DNA of 64,000 bases. It comes from Niallia endozanthoxylica (GTDB lineage: Bacteria; Bacillota; Bacilli; Bacillales; Cytobacillaceae). Position 1 is the stretch's first letter. Every line of letters begins with the position of its first letter. A model generated the notes under the pieces. It ran no database searches. It was not told the origin of the DNA and saw only the letters and a list, made by a program, of their open reading frames with translations. The stretch covers positions 248,001 to 312,000 of the forward strand of contig NZ_VYKL01000010.1 of assembly GCF_008710145.1 (NCBI RefSeq), in the 5' to 3' direction. The translations under genes and the position numbers were made by a program. Shown here piece by piece: positions 9,116 to 17,298 of this stretch.

Positions 9116-10360
9116 ATGCTGGATAAAATTGGTATTCCGAAAAGTTTGAGTTGGGGATTTTTAGGGATTTTAATCTTTATGATGGGAGACGGGCTTGAAG
9201 CTGGGTGGATTAGTCCATTCTTAGTTGAAAATGGATTGACAATTCAACAGTCAGCAACCATCTTTACGGTATATGGAATTTCGATTACGATTGCTTCATG
9301 GTTTTCGGGTGTTTGCTTAGAAATTTATGGTCCGAAAAAATCAATGTTCGCAGGGGTATTGTTTTATGTGATTGGGACTGCTGCATTTATCGTTTTTGGT
9401 TTTCAAACGATGAACTACCCGGTGATGCTTCTCTCCTATTTTATTAAAGGTTTTGGTTATCCATTGTTTACTTATTCCTTTTTAACATGGGTCATTTACC
9501 GGACACCAAGCAATAAGTTAAGTACGGCGATTGGCTGGTTCTGGTTTGCTTTTTGTACAGGAATGATGGTACTAGGCGCTTGGTATTCAAGTGTTGCCAT
9601 TAAGTACCTTGGATACGTCAATACATTATGGACTTCCATTTTCTTTGTTTGCTTAGGTGCGTTTTTTGCCCTAGTTCTTAACAAGGATAAATTTAAAAAG
9701 AAACCAATTACAAATAAAAAAGAACAAGTACAAGAGCTAGTAAAAGGGATTACAATTTTGAAGGAAAACCCTAGAGTAGCAGCCGGCGGAGTGGTAAGGG
9801 TTATTAATACGATTGGAACATATGGATTTCCTGTGTTCTTGCCGATGCATATGGCTCAACATGGAATTGGCACAACGGTTTGGCTGCAATTATGGGGCAC
9901 GATTTTTATGGGGAATATCTTTTTCAATATTGTATGGGGAATTGTTGGAGATAAAATAGGCTGGAAAAAGACAGTTATTTGGTTTGGCGGTATTGGATGT
10001 GCGGTGTTCTCCCTTCTATTATTCTACGTTCCAGTTATTACAAATGGAAATCTTGCGATAACAAGTGTTGTCGGATTCATTTGGGGAATTTGTCTAGCAG
10101 CCTTCGTTCCAATCAGCGCAATCGTTCCATCTGTTGCAGGAGAAGACAAGGGACCTGCGATGTCTGTTCTAAACTTAGCAGCTGGTTTATCAACTTTTGT
10201 TGCACCGGCTCTCGCAGGGATTTTTATTGGTCCTCTTGGAGCAGAAGGGGTTGTCTGGATTTTTGCAGTCCTTTATATTATTAGTGCTATTATTACTAAA
10301 TTTATTCGTGTACCAGAACAAGAGGAATTACGAAACGAGAAGGTTTCGGTGGTTTCTTAA
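9116..10360 (+). CDS. MFS transporter under SAM-I control (YoaB/CsbX-like)
   Basis: A 414-residue protein with twelve predicted hydrophobic segments and the major facilitator loop between the second and third (SGVCLEIYGPKKSM). Sequence character and context recall Bacillus subtilis YoaB, also led by an S-box. The CsbX/YoaB group has been annotated as sugar-alcohol or 2-oxoacid permeases. Control by a SAM-sensing riboswitch suggests import of methionine, a methionine precursor or a sulfur compound, which is inference. The start ATG at 9116 has AAGGGAAG upstream. About 240 bases between the riboswitch terminator and the gene hold no gene, only a short hairpin (CCCCTTA...TAAGGGG near 8946-8967). 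A strong terminator follows the gene. Confidence 0.8.
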   Translation: MLDKIGIPKSLSWGFLGILIFMMGDGLEAGWISPFLVENGLTIQQSATIFTVYGISITIASWFSGVCLEIYGPKKSMFAGVLFYVIGTAAFIVFGFQTMNYPVMLLSYFIKGFGYPLFTYSFLTWVIYRTPSNKLSTAIGWFWFAFCTGMMVLGAWYSSVAIKYLGYVNTLWTSIFFVCLGAFFALVLNKDKFKKKPITNKKEQVQELVKGITILKENPRVAAGGVVRVINTIGTYGFPVFLPMHMAQHGIGTTVWLQLWGTIFMGNIFFNIVWGIVGDKIGWKKTVIWFGGIGCAVFSLLLFYVPVITNGNLAITSVVGFIWGICLAAFVPISAIVPSVAGEDKGPAMSVLNLAAGLSTFVAPALAGIFIGPLGAEGVVWIFAVLYIISAIITKFIRVPEQEELRNEKVSVVS

Positions 10361-10400
10361 CAAATTGGTTATTAAAAGGCGATTGTTTCAAATTTAATCA

Positions 10401-10450
10401 GTGATACAGGAAGAAGGGCTGTCCATAAGGGCAGCCCTTCTTCTTGTATC
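10401..10450. terminator. Bidirectional terminator between MFS and LysR genes
   Basis: GAAGAAGGGCTG pairs with CAGCCCTTCTTC, and the pairing extends outward (GTGATACA with TGTATCAC) into a stem of about 20 base pairs. The last bases overlap the stop codon of the LysR gene on the minus strand. Confidence 0.85.
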
Positions 10451-11315
10451 ACCAAGCCCCTTGGATAAACTCATTAAAGGTTTGAATGTTGGGCTCTTCC
10501 GAACGAACCTTTAAACTGATGATGGAAGTGATAATGGATTCGGATACGGGTTGGAGGATGGTAATGGAGCCATCCTTCAGTTCGTTTTTTATAATATTTT
10601 CTCCTAAAATGGCATAGCCAGTACCGTTTAAGACAGCTCTTTTGATTGTTTCATCACTGCCTCCAACAACAATCATGGATTGGGGCTGCAAATCGCTTGT
10701 TTTGAAATACTGGTCAATGATGCTGCTGAAGCTGCAATCTTTGTCGTAGGAGATAAATGGATACTGACGAAAAATCTCTTCCAAATCTCTGCCCTTGCTA
10801 ATGTCCGATGATACGACCAAAAGAGTCTTTTCTTCCTCTAAAAAGGTTTGCCTCATATCAACTTCATGACAATCACTAGCAATAATCGCTAGGTCTGCCA
10901 CTTGGTCTTTAACACTTTGGATGGCATGGACACTGTTAAGCGGCAACAGACTCACTCTTACATCGGGATGCAATTCCGTATAACTTCTTATAATAGGTGA
11001 AAGATGCTGTGTACAATAGTAATCAGATGCTGCAATCGTAAGAATACCTGAGGGTCCTCGCAGTTCATCCATTTCTTTTTCCATTTGATCCATCAGTGCA
11101 AAGATTTGATCGACATGGACCTTTAGTTTTTTCCCTGCAGTCGTTAATAACGTCTTTTTTCCAATTCTTGTTAATAGTGTATGGTTAAGCTCTTTTTCAA
11201 GAGATTGTATTTGTAATGTGAGTGTAGGCTGCGTATATCCTAATCTCTTAGCTGCCTTTGTCAGATTCAGTTCCTCTGCAACAACTTTAAAGGTTTTTAA
11301 GTTTCGCAACTCCAT
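10449..11315 (-). CDS. LysR-family transcriptional regulator
   Basis: A 288-residue regulator with an N-terminal winged helix (FKVVAEELNLTKAAKRLGYT, about residues 9-28, then TQPTLTLQIQSLEKEL) and a two-lobed periplasmic-binding-like effector domain to the C-terminus. GAGGTGATGGA sits directly before the ATG at 11315. It is divergently transcribed from the aminotransferase gene across 450 bases, the arrangement in which LysR proteins usually control the divergent gene. The effector is unknown; an amino-group donor or amino acid handled by that aminotransferase would be the obvious guess. It differs clearly from the second LysR gene at 34.9 kb. Confidence 0.9.
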   Translation of the reverse strand: MELRNLKTFKVVAEELNLTKAAKRLGYTQPTLTLQIQSLEKELNHTLLTRIGKKTLLTTAGKKLKVHVDQIFALMDQMEKEMDELRGPSGILTIAASDYYCTQHLSPIIRSYTELHPDVRVSLLPLNSVHAIQSVKDQVADLAIIASDCHEVDMRQTFLEEEKTLLVVSSDISKGRDLEEIFRQYPFISYDKDCSFSSIIDQYFKTSDLQPQSMIVVGGSDETIKRAVLNGTGYAILGENIIKNELKDGSITILQPVSESIITSIISLKVRSEEPNIQTFNEFIQGAW

Positions 11316-11766
11316 TCCATCACCTCTTTTCTAAAAAATTCCGTTTCCACAGAGCTAAATGTTAAATCATTCCGATATAATCTTATAGAAAATAAAGATA
11401 TTATTATTATAACATAGTAAAATTGCGCGTTATTAGCGGTAGGATTTGGAAGTAAGAAGAGTAGGGATTTATAAATATTCATAGATATCCATAATGATTC
11501 ATAATTTTTCTTAATGGTTCAATCTGCTTTTTAATCAGGTTTCCTCATGTGCTCATTTCTTTTTTTTTATCTATTAATGCCTATGTAACAGCTATAAGGG
11601 CATGATTATCACTCTTTTTCAACGATGGTGGCTTTCTTCCTCAGGTATGATTTTCTTCTTAAATATCCCTTTTTACTATTAAAAATCCTTATGGTTCAAA
11701 GTTGCCTGATAGTGTATTGTGTGGAATAATTCATAAATATTCAAATAGTAAATAGGAGATGTAGTT
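11316..11766. promoter_or_regulatory. Divergent control region between lysR and the aminotransferase gene
   Basis: 450 AT-rich bases with no gene. A 17-base sequence recurs with two differences near each end: ATTTATAAATATTCATA at about 11468-11484 and ATTCATAAATATTCAAA at about 11730-11746. One copy is near the LysR promoter and the other is just before the aminotransferase ribosome binding site. They are possible operator sites, but AT-rich repeats of this size can arise by chance. Confidence 0.35.
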
Positions 11767-13104
11767 ATGATAGATTGGAATACAATTAATGAAGAAGGTT
11801 TATTAGCACCGACGATGGCAAAGGATTTTCCCAACCTGCCAGTTGTTAAATCGGAAGGGCTATTTTATATAGGTGTTGATGGAAAAAAATATTTGGATTT
11901 TACATCAGGGATTGCAACGGAAAATACAGGACATAGACATCCAAAGGTGATTGCAGCGATTAAGGATCAAGTGGATCACTTAGTTCATGGTCCGATTGGC
12001 ATTATCAACTATGAATCTATTATGCTTTTAGCTAAAAAGCTGAGAACCATTTTACCAGAATCGCTAGATTGCTTTTTCTTTGGAAATAGCGGTGCTGAGG
12101 CCATTGAAGGAGCCGTGAAACTGGCGCGTCATGTGACAAAAAGAAATTATGTCGTTTCTTTCCTTGGGGGATTTCATGGCAGAACAATGGGGGCACTGAG
12201 CCTGACGACTTCGAAAAGCAAGTATAGAAAAAGTCTGCCTGTTGGTGCGGGAATGACGTACCAGCTGCCATATGCACAGGTGACTGAAACACCAGATGGC
12301 TTGGACCCGGAGGTATATTGGTCAGAGCATGTGGAAAAGGATTTTGAGCGATTATTTAACCATCAAGTGTCACCGGATGAAGTGGCTGCAGTTATTATGG
12401 AACCTGTTCTTGGTGAAGGCGGCTATGTTGTACCGCCAAAGGCATGGCTGCAAAAGATTCGTGAAATCTGTGACCAGCATGGGATTCTACTAATCTTCGA
12501 TGAGGTTCAAACAGGGTTTGGACGTACGGGTGACTGGTTTGCTGCGAATCGATTTGGTGTCACGCCGGATATTATGGCCATCGCCAAAGGGATTGCCAGC
12601 GGATTACCGCTAAGTGCAACGGTGGCTTCACAAGAATTGATGGAGCAATGGGCGATTGGCAGTCATAGTACAACGTTTGGCGGAAATCCGATTGCATGTG
12701 CGGCTGCAGTCGCAACAATTGATGTGTTAAAAGAAGAGGGCTTAGTTGAAAATGCTAAAACGCTAGGCGAATATGCTTTAAGTAAATTAACAGAGTTGAA
12801 AGAAAAGCATCCTGTGATGGGAACGGTTCGTGGCATTGGCTTAATGTTAGGAATTGAAGTGATTCAGCCTGAAACGGGAGAGCCGAATGGGGAAGGTTTA
12901 ATGACGATTCTTGAAAAGTGTCTGGAGAAGGGTCTCATTTTATATTTAAGCGGAAATAAAGGCGAGGTAATCCGTATGATGCCACCGTTGACAGTAGATA
13001 AAGAACATATGGACCTTGGTCTTTCGATACTTGATGAAGCGATTACGGAGTATGAGAGTGAATTAGGATTGCGTGAGGCTGTTACAGGTCTAGCAATGAG
13101 CTAA
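11767..13104 (+). CDS. Class III (GABA-type) PLP aminotransferase
   Basis: A 445-residue fold-type I aminotransferase. Visible motifs are [16 protein letters not shown] for phosphate binding, the class III signature [15 protein letters not shown] with the Asp that contacts the pyridine nitrogen, and [15 protein letters not shown] with the Schiff-base Lys (about residue 277). The family covers 4-aminobutyrate, ornithine, beta-alanine and omega-amino acid transaminases, and sequence alone does not choose among them. It overlaps no neighbour and is followed after 13 bases by a YjiH-type membrane protein, which suggests joint uptake and transamination of one amine or amino acid. AGGAGATGTAGTT precedes the ATG. 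Confidence 0.88.
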   Translation: MIDWNTINEEGLLAPTMAKDFPNLPVVKSEGLFYIGVDGKKYLDFTSGIATENTGHRHPKVIAAIKDQVDHLVHGPIGIINYESIMLLAKKLRTILPESLDCFFFGNSGAEAIEGAVKLARHVTKRNYVVSFLGGFHGRTMGALSLTTSKSKYRKSLPVGAGMTYQLPYAQVTETPDGLDPEVYWSEHVEKDFERLFNHQVSPDEVAAVIMEPVLGEGGYVVPPKAWLQKIREICDQHGILLIFDEVQTGFGRTGDWFAANRFGVTPDIMAIAKGIASGLPLSATVASQELMEQWAIGSHSTTFGGNPIACAAAVATIDVLKEEGLVENAKTLGEYALSKLTELKEKHPVMGTVRGIGLMLGIEVIQPETGEPNGEGLMTILEKCLEKGLILYLSGNKGEVIRMMPPLTVDKEHMDLGLSILDEAITEYESELGLREAVTGLAMS

Positions 13105-13117
13105 AGGGGGGAAAAGA

Positions 13118-14500
13118 ATGAAGGCAGAAGCAAAAGTAGAAGTGAGTCAGAAACATGCCGCGTCAGGTTCATCAGGATATTTAAAATTTATTATTCCTTC
13201 ATTAATAGGGACGTTGTTGTTTCTTTTACCCGTTAAGTTTAACGGAGAAGTGACGATTGGCGTAGGCATTCTTGCTTCAATGGTCAATGGTGTATTTAAA
13301 GAGTATATTCCTGCTTTTATCGTTTTCCTTTTAGGAATATCTGCAGGGTTATCGATGGTAACAAAATTAGTGAAACCATCATTTATTTTGAATCATAAAT
13401 TTTTAAAAGGATTATTTGATGTTGGACTATTTGGAATTGCCGCACGGGTAATTGGATTTATGGTCGGACTCATGACTATTCTTGAGGTGGGACCAGAGTT
13501 TATTTGGTCCCGCAACACAGGTGGAGTCGTTCTTTATGACTTGGCTCCAGTATTATTAACGTGGTTTCTATTTGCTGGCATCTTGCTCCCTTTATTAGTA
13601 GAGTTTGGCTTAATGGAGTTTATCGGAGCACTTGTTCAGAAAATGATGAGACCGGTATTTAAGCTGCCTGGACGTTCTTCTATCGACTGTTTGGCTTCAT
13701 GGATGGGAGCTGGAACGGTCGGTGTGCTGGTAACAACGAAGCAATATGATGAAGGATATTATACGAAGCGTGAAGCGGCTGTCATTGCGACGACGTTTTC
13801 GATTGCATCGATTGCCTTTAGCTTAGTTGTAGCCAATGTGGTAGGGATCGGACATTTATTTGTTCCTTTTTACTTAACGGTTGCCGTTGCTTGTGTAGTA
13901 GCAGCGATTATTATGCCTAGAATTCCGCCGCTTTCCAGAAAACCGGACACGTACTATGAGCCGGTCGGGCAGCAGATTGATGAAACGATTCCAGAAGGAG
14001 TCTCTAAATGGAAATGGGGATGGGAACAGGCATTGAATAAGGCAAAATCCGCGCCCGGTGCCGGTAAATTATTTGCCAATGGAGTCGAAACGGTACTTGA
14101 TATTTGGTTAGGCTTAATTCCGCTTGTGATGAGCTTAGGTGCAGCGGCATTAATTATTGCAGAATATACACCGGTCTTTCAGATTATCTCTTCTCCGTTT
14201 GTGCCGGTGTTAGAGTGGATGCAGCTGCCAGAAGCGGAATCTGCGGCGAAAACAATGCTCGTTGGATTTGCGGACATGTTCTTGCCGCCGGTTATCGGAA
14301 GCGGCATTGAAAGTGAATTAACTCGTTTTGTTGTCGCAGGTCTTTCGTTAACACAGTTAATCTATATGTCTGAAATTGGAATTTTAATTCTTCGTTCAAA
14401 TATTCCATTAACCATTTTTGAACTATTCGTTATCTTCCTAGAAAGAACGATTATTACATTGCCAGTCATTGTTGTAATTGCACATTTGTTTGTTTTTTAA
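13118..14500 (+). CDS. YjiH-family membrane protein with nucleoside-recognition (Gate) domains
   Basis: A 460-residue integral membrane protein with about ten hydrophobic segments. It contains two gate-like stretches rich in Gly and small residues (about residues 180-240 and 330-420), as in the nucleoside recognition domain proteins, and matches the general look of YjiH. The function of that family is not established; members are thought to be transporters. GGGGGGAAAAG before the ATG at 13118 gives a strong ribosome binding site, and the 13-base gap to the aminotransferase points to one operon. The protein may import the substrate of the aminotransferase, which is inference from position only. 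Confidence 0.8.
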   Translation: MKAEAKVEVSQKHAASGSSGYLKFIIPSLIGTLLFLLPVKFNGEVTIGVGILASMVNGVFKEYIPAFIVFLLGISAGLSMVTKLVKPSFILNHKFLKGLFDVGLFGIAARVIGFMVGLMTILEVGPEFIWSRNTGGVVLYDLAPVLLTWFLFAGILLPLLVEFGLMEFIGALVQKMMRPVFKLPGRSSIDCLASWMGAGTVGVLVTTKQYDEGYYTKREAAVIATTFSIASIAFSLVVANVVGIGHLFVPFYLTVAVACVVAAIIMPRIPPLSRKPDTYYEPVGQQIDETIPEGVSKWKWGWEQALNKAKSAPGAGKLFANGVETVLDIWLGLIPLVMSLGAAALIIAEYTPVFQIISSPFVPVLEWMQLPEAESAAKTMLVGFADMFLPPVIGSGIESELTRFVVAGLSLTQLIYMSEIGILILRSNIPLTIFELFVIFLERTIITLPVIVVIAHLFVF

Positions 14501-14511
14501 AAAAAGTATAT

Positions 14512-14556
14512 GGGACAGGTTCGTTGTGAAGTGTGACAGTGAACCTGTCCCTTATT
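14512..14556 (+). terminator. Terminator-like hairpin (GGGACAGGTTC family)
   Basis: GGGACAGGTTC pairs with GAACCTGTCCC across an 18-base loop, followed by TTATTTCT. The sequence style (GGGACAG...CTGTCCC) is like other short intergenic hairpins in this window, so it may be a dispersed repeat serving as a terminator. Confidence 0.6.
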
Positions 14557-14578
14557 TCTGTAGAAAGAAGGCATGGAT

Positions 14579-15721
14579 ATGACGATTGTTAATAGAGATC
14601 TTTTAATGAAAAATATGAGTAAGGAACAGGATTTTCCTCTTACGTTTGAAGAATGGGAACAACAAGCGGCTGAAAACATGCTGCCGGGTGGTTTTGGATA
14701 TGCCAGTACGGGAGCGGGCAGGGGAGAGACGGAGAAACGAAATGCCGAGGCTTTTTCCAAGTGGGCAATTGTCCCACGAATCCTTCAGGATGTATCTACT
14801 GTGGATATGAGTGTAAAGTTGTTTGGACGCAGCTACAAAACGCCCTTCTTCCTAGCTCCCATTGGAGTACAGGTGCTCGCATATGAGGAGGCAGAGCGGG
14901 CGACGGCGAAAGCGGCTGCTGTGATGGAGATTCCTTTGATTGTCAGCACGGTATCCACCTGTTCCTTGGAGGAGATTGCAGAGGCAGTGCCCTCTGCTCC
15001 GAAGTGGTTCCAGCTTTATTTTTCCAGTGTCCATCCTGAGCTTTCCTATAGCATGGTGGAAAGAGCTGAAAAGTCTGGCTACGAAGCAATCGTCATTACG
15101 GTGGATACCGTTATGGCGGGCTGGAGGGAACAGGATATAAGGAGCGGCTTCTCGCCTCTGGCATTAGGGTACGGAAAGGGAAACTATGTCAATGATCCAG
15201 TGTTTATGAAGTCTTTGCCAAACCATGATCAAGAATCCGTGATAGCAAGTATCTTTGAAAACATCCAGCATCCCAATCTCACCTGGAAAGACATTGCTGA
15301 GGTCAAAAAACGAACAAGCCTGCCTGTTTTAATCAAAGGAATTTTACATCCGGAAGATGCCAAAATAGCTGTAGAATACGGTGTAGACGGAATCATTGTT
15401 TCCAATCACGGCGGACGTCAGCTTGACGGAGTGATTGCCTCCATTGATGCTCTGCCAGAAATTGTGGAAGCAGTTAAAGGGCAGATTCCGATTTTGCTAG
15501 ACAGTGGCGTTCGCCGGGGGATTGATGCCGTTAAAGCACTAGCGCTGGGTGCAGCTGGTGTTCTTATCGGACGTCCATTTCTTTATGGCTTAGCGGCAGC
15601 CGGGCAAAAAGGAGTCGAAAAAGTGTTGGAACGGTTTATTCAGGAAACTGAAGTCTCTCTTGCTCTATCAGGGATGGCCGATTTGAAACAAATATCCAAG
15701 CTGAAAATGGTAAGACAGTAG
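14579..15721 (+). CDS. FMN-dependent alpha-hydroxy-acid oxidase/dehydrogenase (lactate oxidase/LldD-like)
   Basis: A 380-residue TIM-barrel flavoprotein that oxidises an L-2-hydroxy acid to the 2-keto acid. The family signature VSNHGGRQLDG (about residues 278-288) supplies the catalytic His and the substrate-binding Arg. LIKGILHPEDA carries the FMN-contacting Lys, and the C-terminal phosphate loop is LLDSGVRRGIDAVKALALGA and what follows. Whether electrons go to O2 (oxidase) or a quinone cannot be told. The ATG at 14573 is in frame, but AGAAGG would lie only about two bases before it, so ATG 14579 is favoured. It is followed after 84 bases by the CGCGG peptide gene, a pairing discussed among the findings. 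Confidence 0.87.
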   Translation: MTIVNRDLLMKNMSKEQDFPLTFEEWEQQAAENMLPGGFGYASTGAGRGETEKRNAEAFSKWAIVPRILQDVSTVDMSVKLFGRSYKTPFFLAPIGVQVLAYEEAERATAKAAAVMEIPLIVSTVSTCSLEEIAEAVPSAPKWFQLYFSSVHPELSYSMVERAEKSGYEAIVITVDTVMAGWREQDIRSGFSPLALGYGKGNYVNDPVFMKSLPNHDQESVIASIFENIQHPNLTWKDIAEVKKRTSLPVLIKGILHPEDAKIAVEYGVDGIIVSNHGGRQLDGVIASIDALPEIVEAVKGQIPILLDSGVRRGIDAVKALALGAAGVLIGRPFLYGLAAAGQKGVEKVLERFIQETEVSLALSGMADLKQISKLKMVRQ

Positions 15722-15805
15722 GATATCTTCCTTCTTTTCGCGGTGTATGATGCATCTCACTTCTTTACTATTTTTACTGTTGTAAGATGAGAAAAAAGGG
15801 GTGAG

Positions 15806-16069
15806 ATGATGGGGAAGAATTGGTCGGTTTCATTTGAACATGAAGAATATGAAGGGAATCGGGATCTTATCATAGAGGAAGCAATGGAAGCAGTAGAAAA
15901 GACGTCAAAAGGTTATTATGTGAATCTAGTAACGCCTGATGTATTGGGTCATCCTGAAAGCTATTTAATAGAAGTATTAGAAGAGCATTTTAAAGATGCC
16001 ATCAAAATGAAATACATTGATCAGTGCGGATGCGGGGGATATGTACTAAGAGTATGGAAAAAAGAATAA
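15806..16069 (+). CDS. CGCGG-family small protein, putative radical-SAM-modified RiPP precursor
   Basis: An 87-residue acidic protein that ends in a conserved-looking CGCGG pentapeptide (about residues 74-78) followed by YVLRVWKKE. The body contains YYVNLVTPD and LGHPESYLIEVLEEHF. From memory, this layout matches the CGCGG family, which has been described as a putative radical-SAM-modified ribosomal peptide and is best known from haloarchaea, usually near a radical SAM/SPASM gene. No such gene is in this window. ATG codons at 15806 and 15809 are both possible after AAGGGGTGAG. The next gene starts at the shared A of the TAA stop, indicating translational coupling. The biochemical role is unknown. 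Confidence 0.65.
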   Translation: MMGKNWSVSFEHEEYEGNRDLIIEEAMEAVEKTSKGYYVNLVTPDVLGHPESYLIEVLEEHFKDAIKMKYIDQCGCGGYVLRVWKKE

Positions 16070-16332
16070 TGGATACTAGTATTCTAGCAAACTATCGTAA
16101 TCGACAAGTGATTATCAATGAATATCAGGAGGAAGACTTTTTAGAGAATAGAACGGGTTTTCATTTTGAGACGATTGTTGTTACAGAAAATAGTATTCTG
16201 TTTCAAAGAATGAACAACAATGATTTCATCCTAACACTAGAGAAAACCTCGTGTTTTGTTGCTAATGATGATTTTCAAAACTATTATATATTGAAAAACG
16301 ACTCTAATCGGGTTGAGATTTATTTTCCGTGA
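16069..16332 (+). CDS. Small protein of unknown function coupled to the CGCGG gene
   Basis: An 87-residue protein that I do not recognise. The ATG at 16069 overlaps the stop of the CGCGG gene (TAATG), so the two are probably translated together. In-frame codons upstream (from 16024) lie inside the CGCGG gene and are not needed. Sequence is rich in Asn, Phe and Ile with alternating hydrophobic residues (VEIYFP at the end, ENSILFQRM, NDFILTLEK), suggesting a small beta-sheet fold. It has no signal peptide and no Cys-rich motif. A strong terminator follows. Position alone suggests a partner or immunity-like role beside the small CGCGG protein, which is speculative. Confidence 0.6.
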   Translation: MDTSILANYRNRQVIINEYQEEDFLENRTGFHFETIVVTENSILFQRMNNNDFILTLEKTSCFVANDDFQNYYILKNDSNRVEIYFP

Positions 16333-16352
16333 GTCATTTGTGAAAATGAATA

Positions 16353-16398
16353 GAGACAGTCACCATCTGGAAAATATGGGTGGAAACTGTCTCTTTTT
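16353..16398 (+). terminator. Intrinsic terminator after the CGCGG gene pair
   Basis: GAGACAGT-ACC pairs with GGT-ACTGTCTC with small internal mismatches, followed by TTTTTGTTGT. It is of the GAGACAG...CTGTCTC style that recurs between genes in Bacillus relatives. Confidence 0.75.
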
Positions 16399-16531
16399 GT
16401 TGTACTAAATCCCCTGTCCCATTTTTGGGATTCAGTTCAAACCTATCTAGGGTCCTATTAAAAAATATGGTCAGATTTTCTAACAAACATATTGAAGGAA
16501 AATTTTACATATATATGATGTAATTATAAAG

Positions 16532-16547
16532 TGTGATCACATATCAC
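16532..16547 (+). promoter_or_regulatory. Palindrome upstream of the GntR gene, candidate operator
   Basis: GTGATCACATATCAC (16533-16547) is a dyad GTGAT-N5-ATCAC and overlaps a perfect TGTGATCACA palindrome. It lies between a TAATTATAA box (about 16520-16528) and the ribosome binding site AGGAGGTGG, the place for autoregulation by the GntR protein it precedes. Confidence 0.5.
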
Positions 16548-16569
16548 ATGAGGAGGTGGAAACATCGAG

Positions 16570-17217
16570 ATGGATCAAAAACAAATGGTAGCGGTCCCGA
16601 CCCTTGCTCAAGAGGTATATTCACGGCTGCGTGAAAACATAATGAATGGCGATTTTTCACCAGGAGAAAAGATTTCGATACGAAAAATTGCAGAAAGATA
16701 TGCTGTTAGTACGATGCCAGTGAGAGAAGCACTGAACAAATTGCAATCAGAGGGATTTGTCCATTTTGAAAGAAGAAGTATATATGTCAGTCAACTCTCA
16801 TCAAAAGATTTGATTGAAATTTTTAAAATCCGCATGAATTTGGAAGAAATGGCCATGGAATGGTCGTATCCAAACATTGGAGAAAATGAATTAATTGAGT
16901 TAACAAAGCTGGTAAAGGAAATGGATGACAAAATTGATTCTCCTATTGAATGGAATGTACTAAACAAACAATTTCATACAAAGATTTATTCGTATTCTCA
17001 TTCTAAGCCTATGTTAGAAATATTGAACGCGGTCTGGGGAAGAGTGGAACCTTATATGAATATTTATGCCGCCTCAGCTTATCACTTATCCTTATCGCAG
17101 AAAGAACATGGTCAAATGATTGAATATATGGCAAAAAAAGAATGGGATCGATTACAAGCATTAACGAGCGATCATATTCAAAAGACCTGTCATGCCATTT
17201 TAGAAAAGTTACCCTAA
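16570..17217 (+). CDS. GntR-family regulator, FCD (FadR-like) subclass
   Basis: A 215-residue regulator. The N-terminal winged helix reads LAQEVYSRLRENIMNGDFSP then GEKISIRKIAERYAVS and TMPVREALNKLQSEGFV (about residues 12-65). An all-helical FCD effector domain follows, with His residues (NKQFHTKIYSYSHS and a later His pair) in the positions that bind a metal or carboxylate ligand in this class. AGGAGGTGG precedes the ATG. The palindrome 23 bases upstream is a likely binding site. It leads a same-strand series of amidase, gamma-glutamyltransferase and chromate-transporter genes and may control them. Confidence 0.9.
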   Translation: MDQKQMVAVPTLAQEVYSRLRENIMNGDFSPGEKISIRKIAERYAVSTMPVREALNKLQSEGFVHFERRSIYVSQLSSKDLIEIFKIRMNLEEMAMEWSYPNIGENELIELTKLVKEMDDKIDSPIEWNVLNKQFHTKIYSYSHSKPMLEILNAVWGRVEPYMNIYAASAYHLSLSQKEHGQMIEYMAKKEWDRLQALTSDHIQKTCHAILEKLP

Positions 17218-17298
17218 TTGAATCAGGAATCCAAACACTATTTAATAAGGAAAAATCAACATTTTCATCAAATTATAGGGATTTGCAGGTGATGAGAA

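Noticed and set aside
11508..11520. TTCTTAATGGTTC, identical to the start of the island promoter at 33388
   Set aside because: Only 13 bases match, no TATAGT follows at the right distance, and several chance matches of this length are expected in 64 kb.
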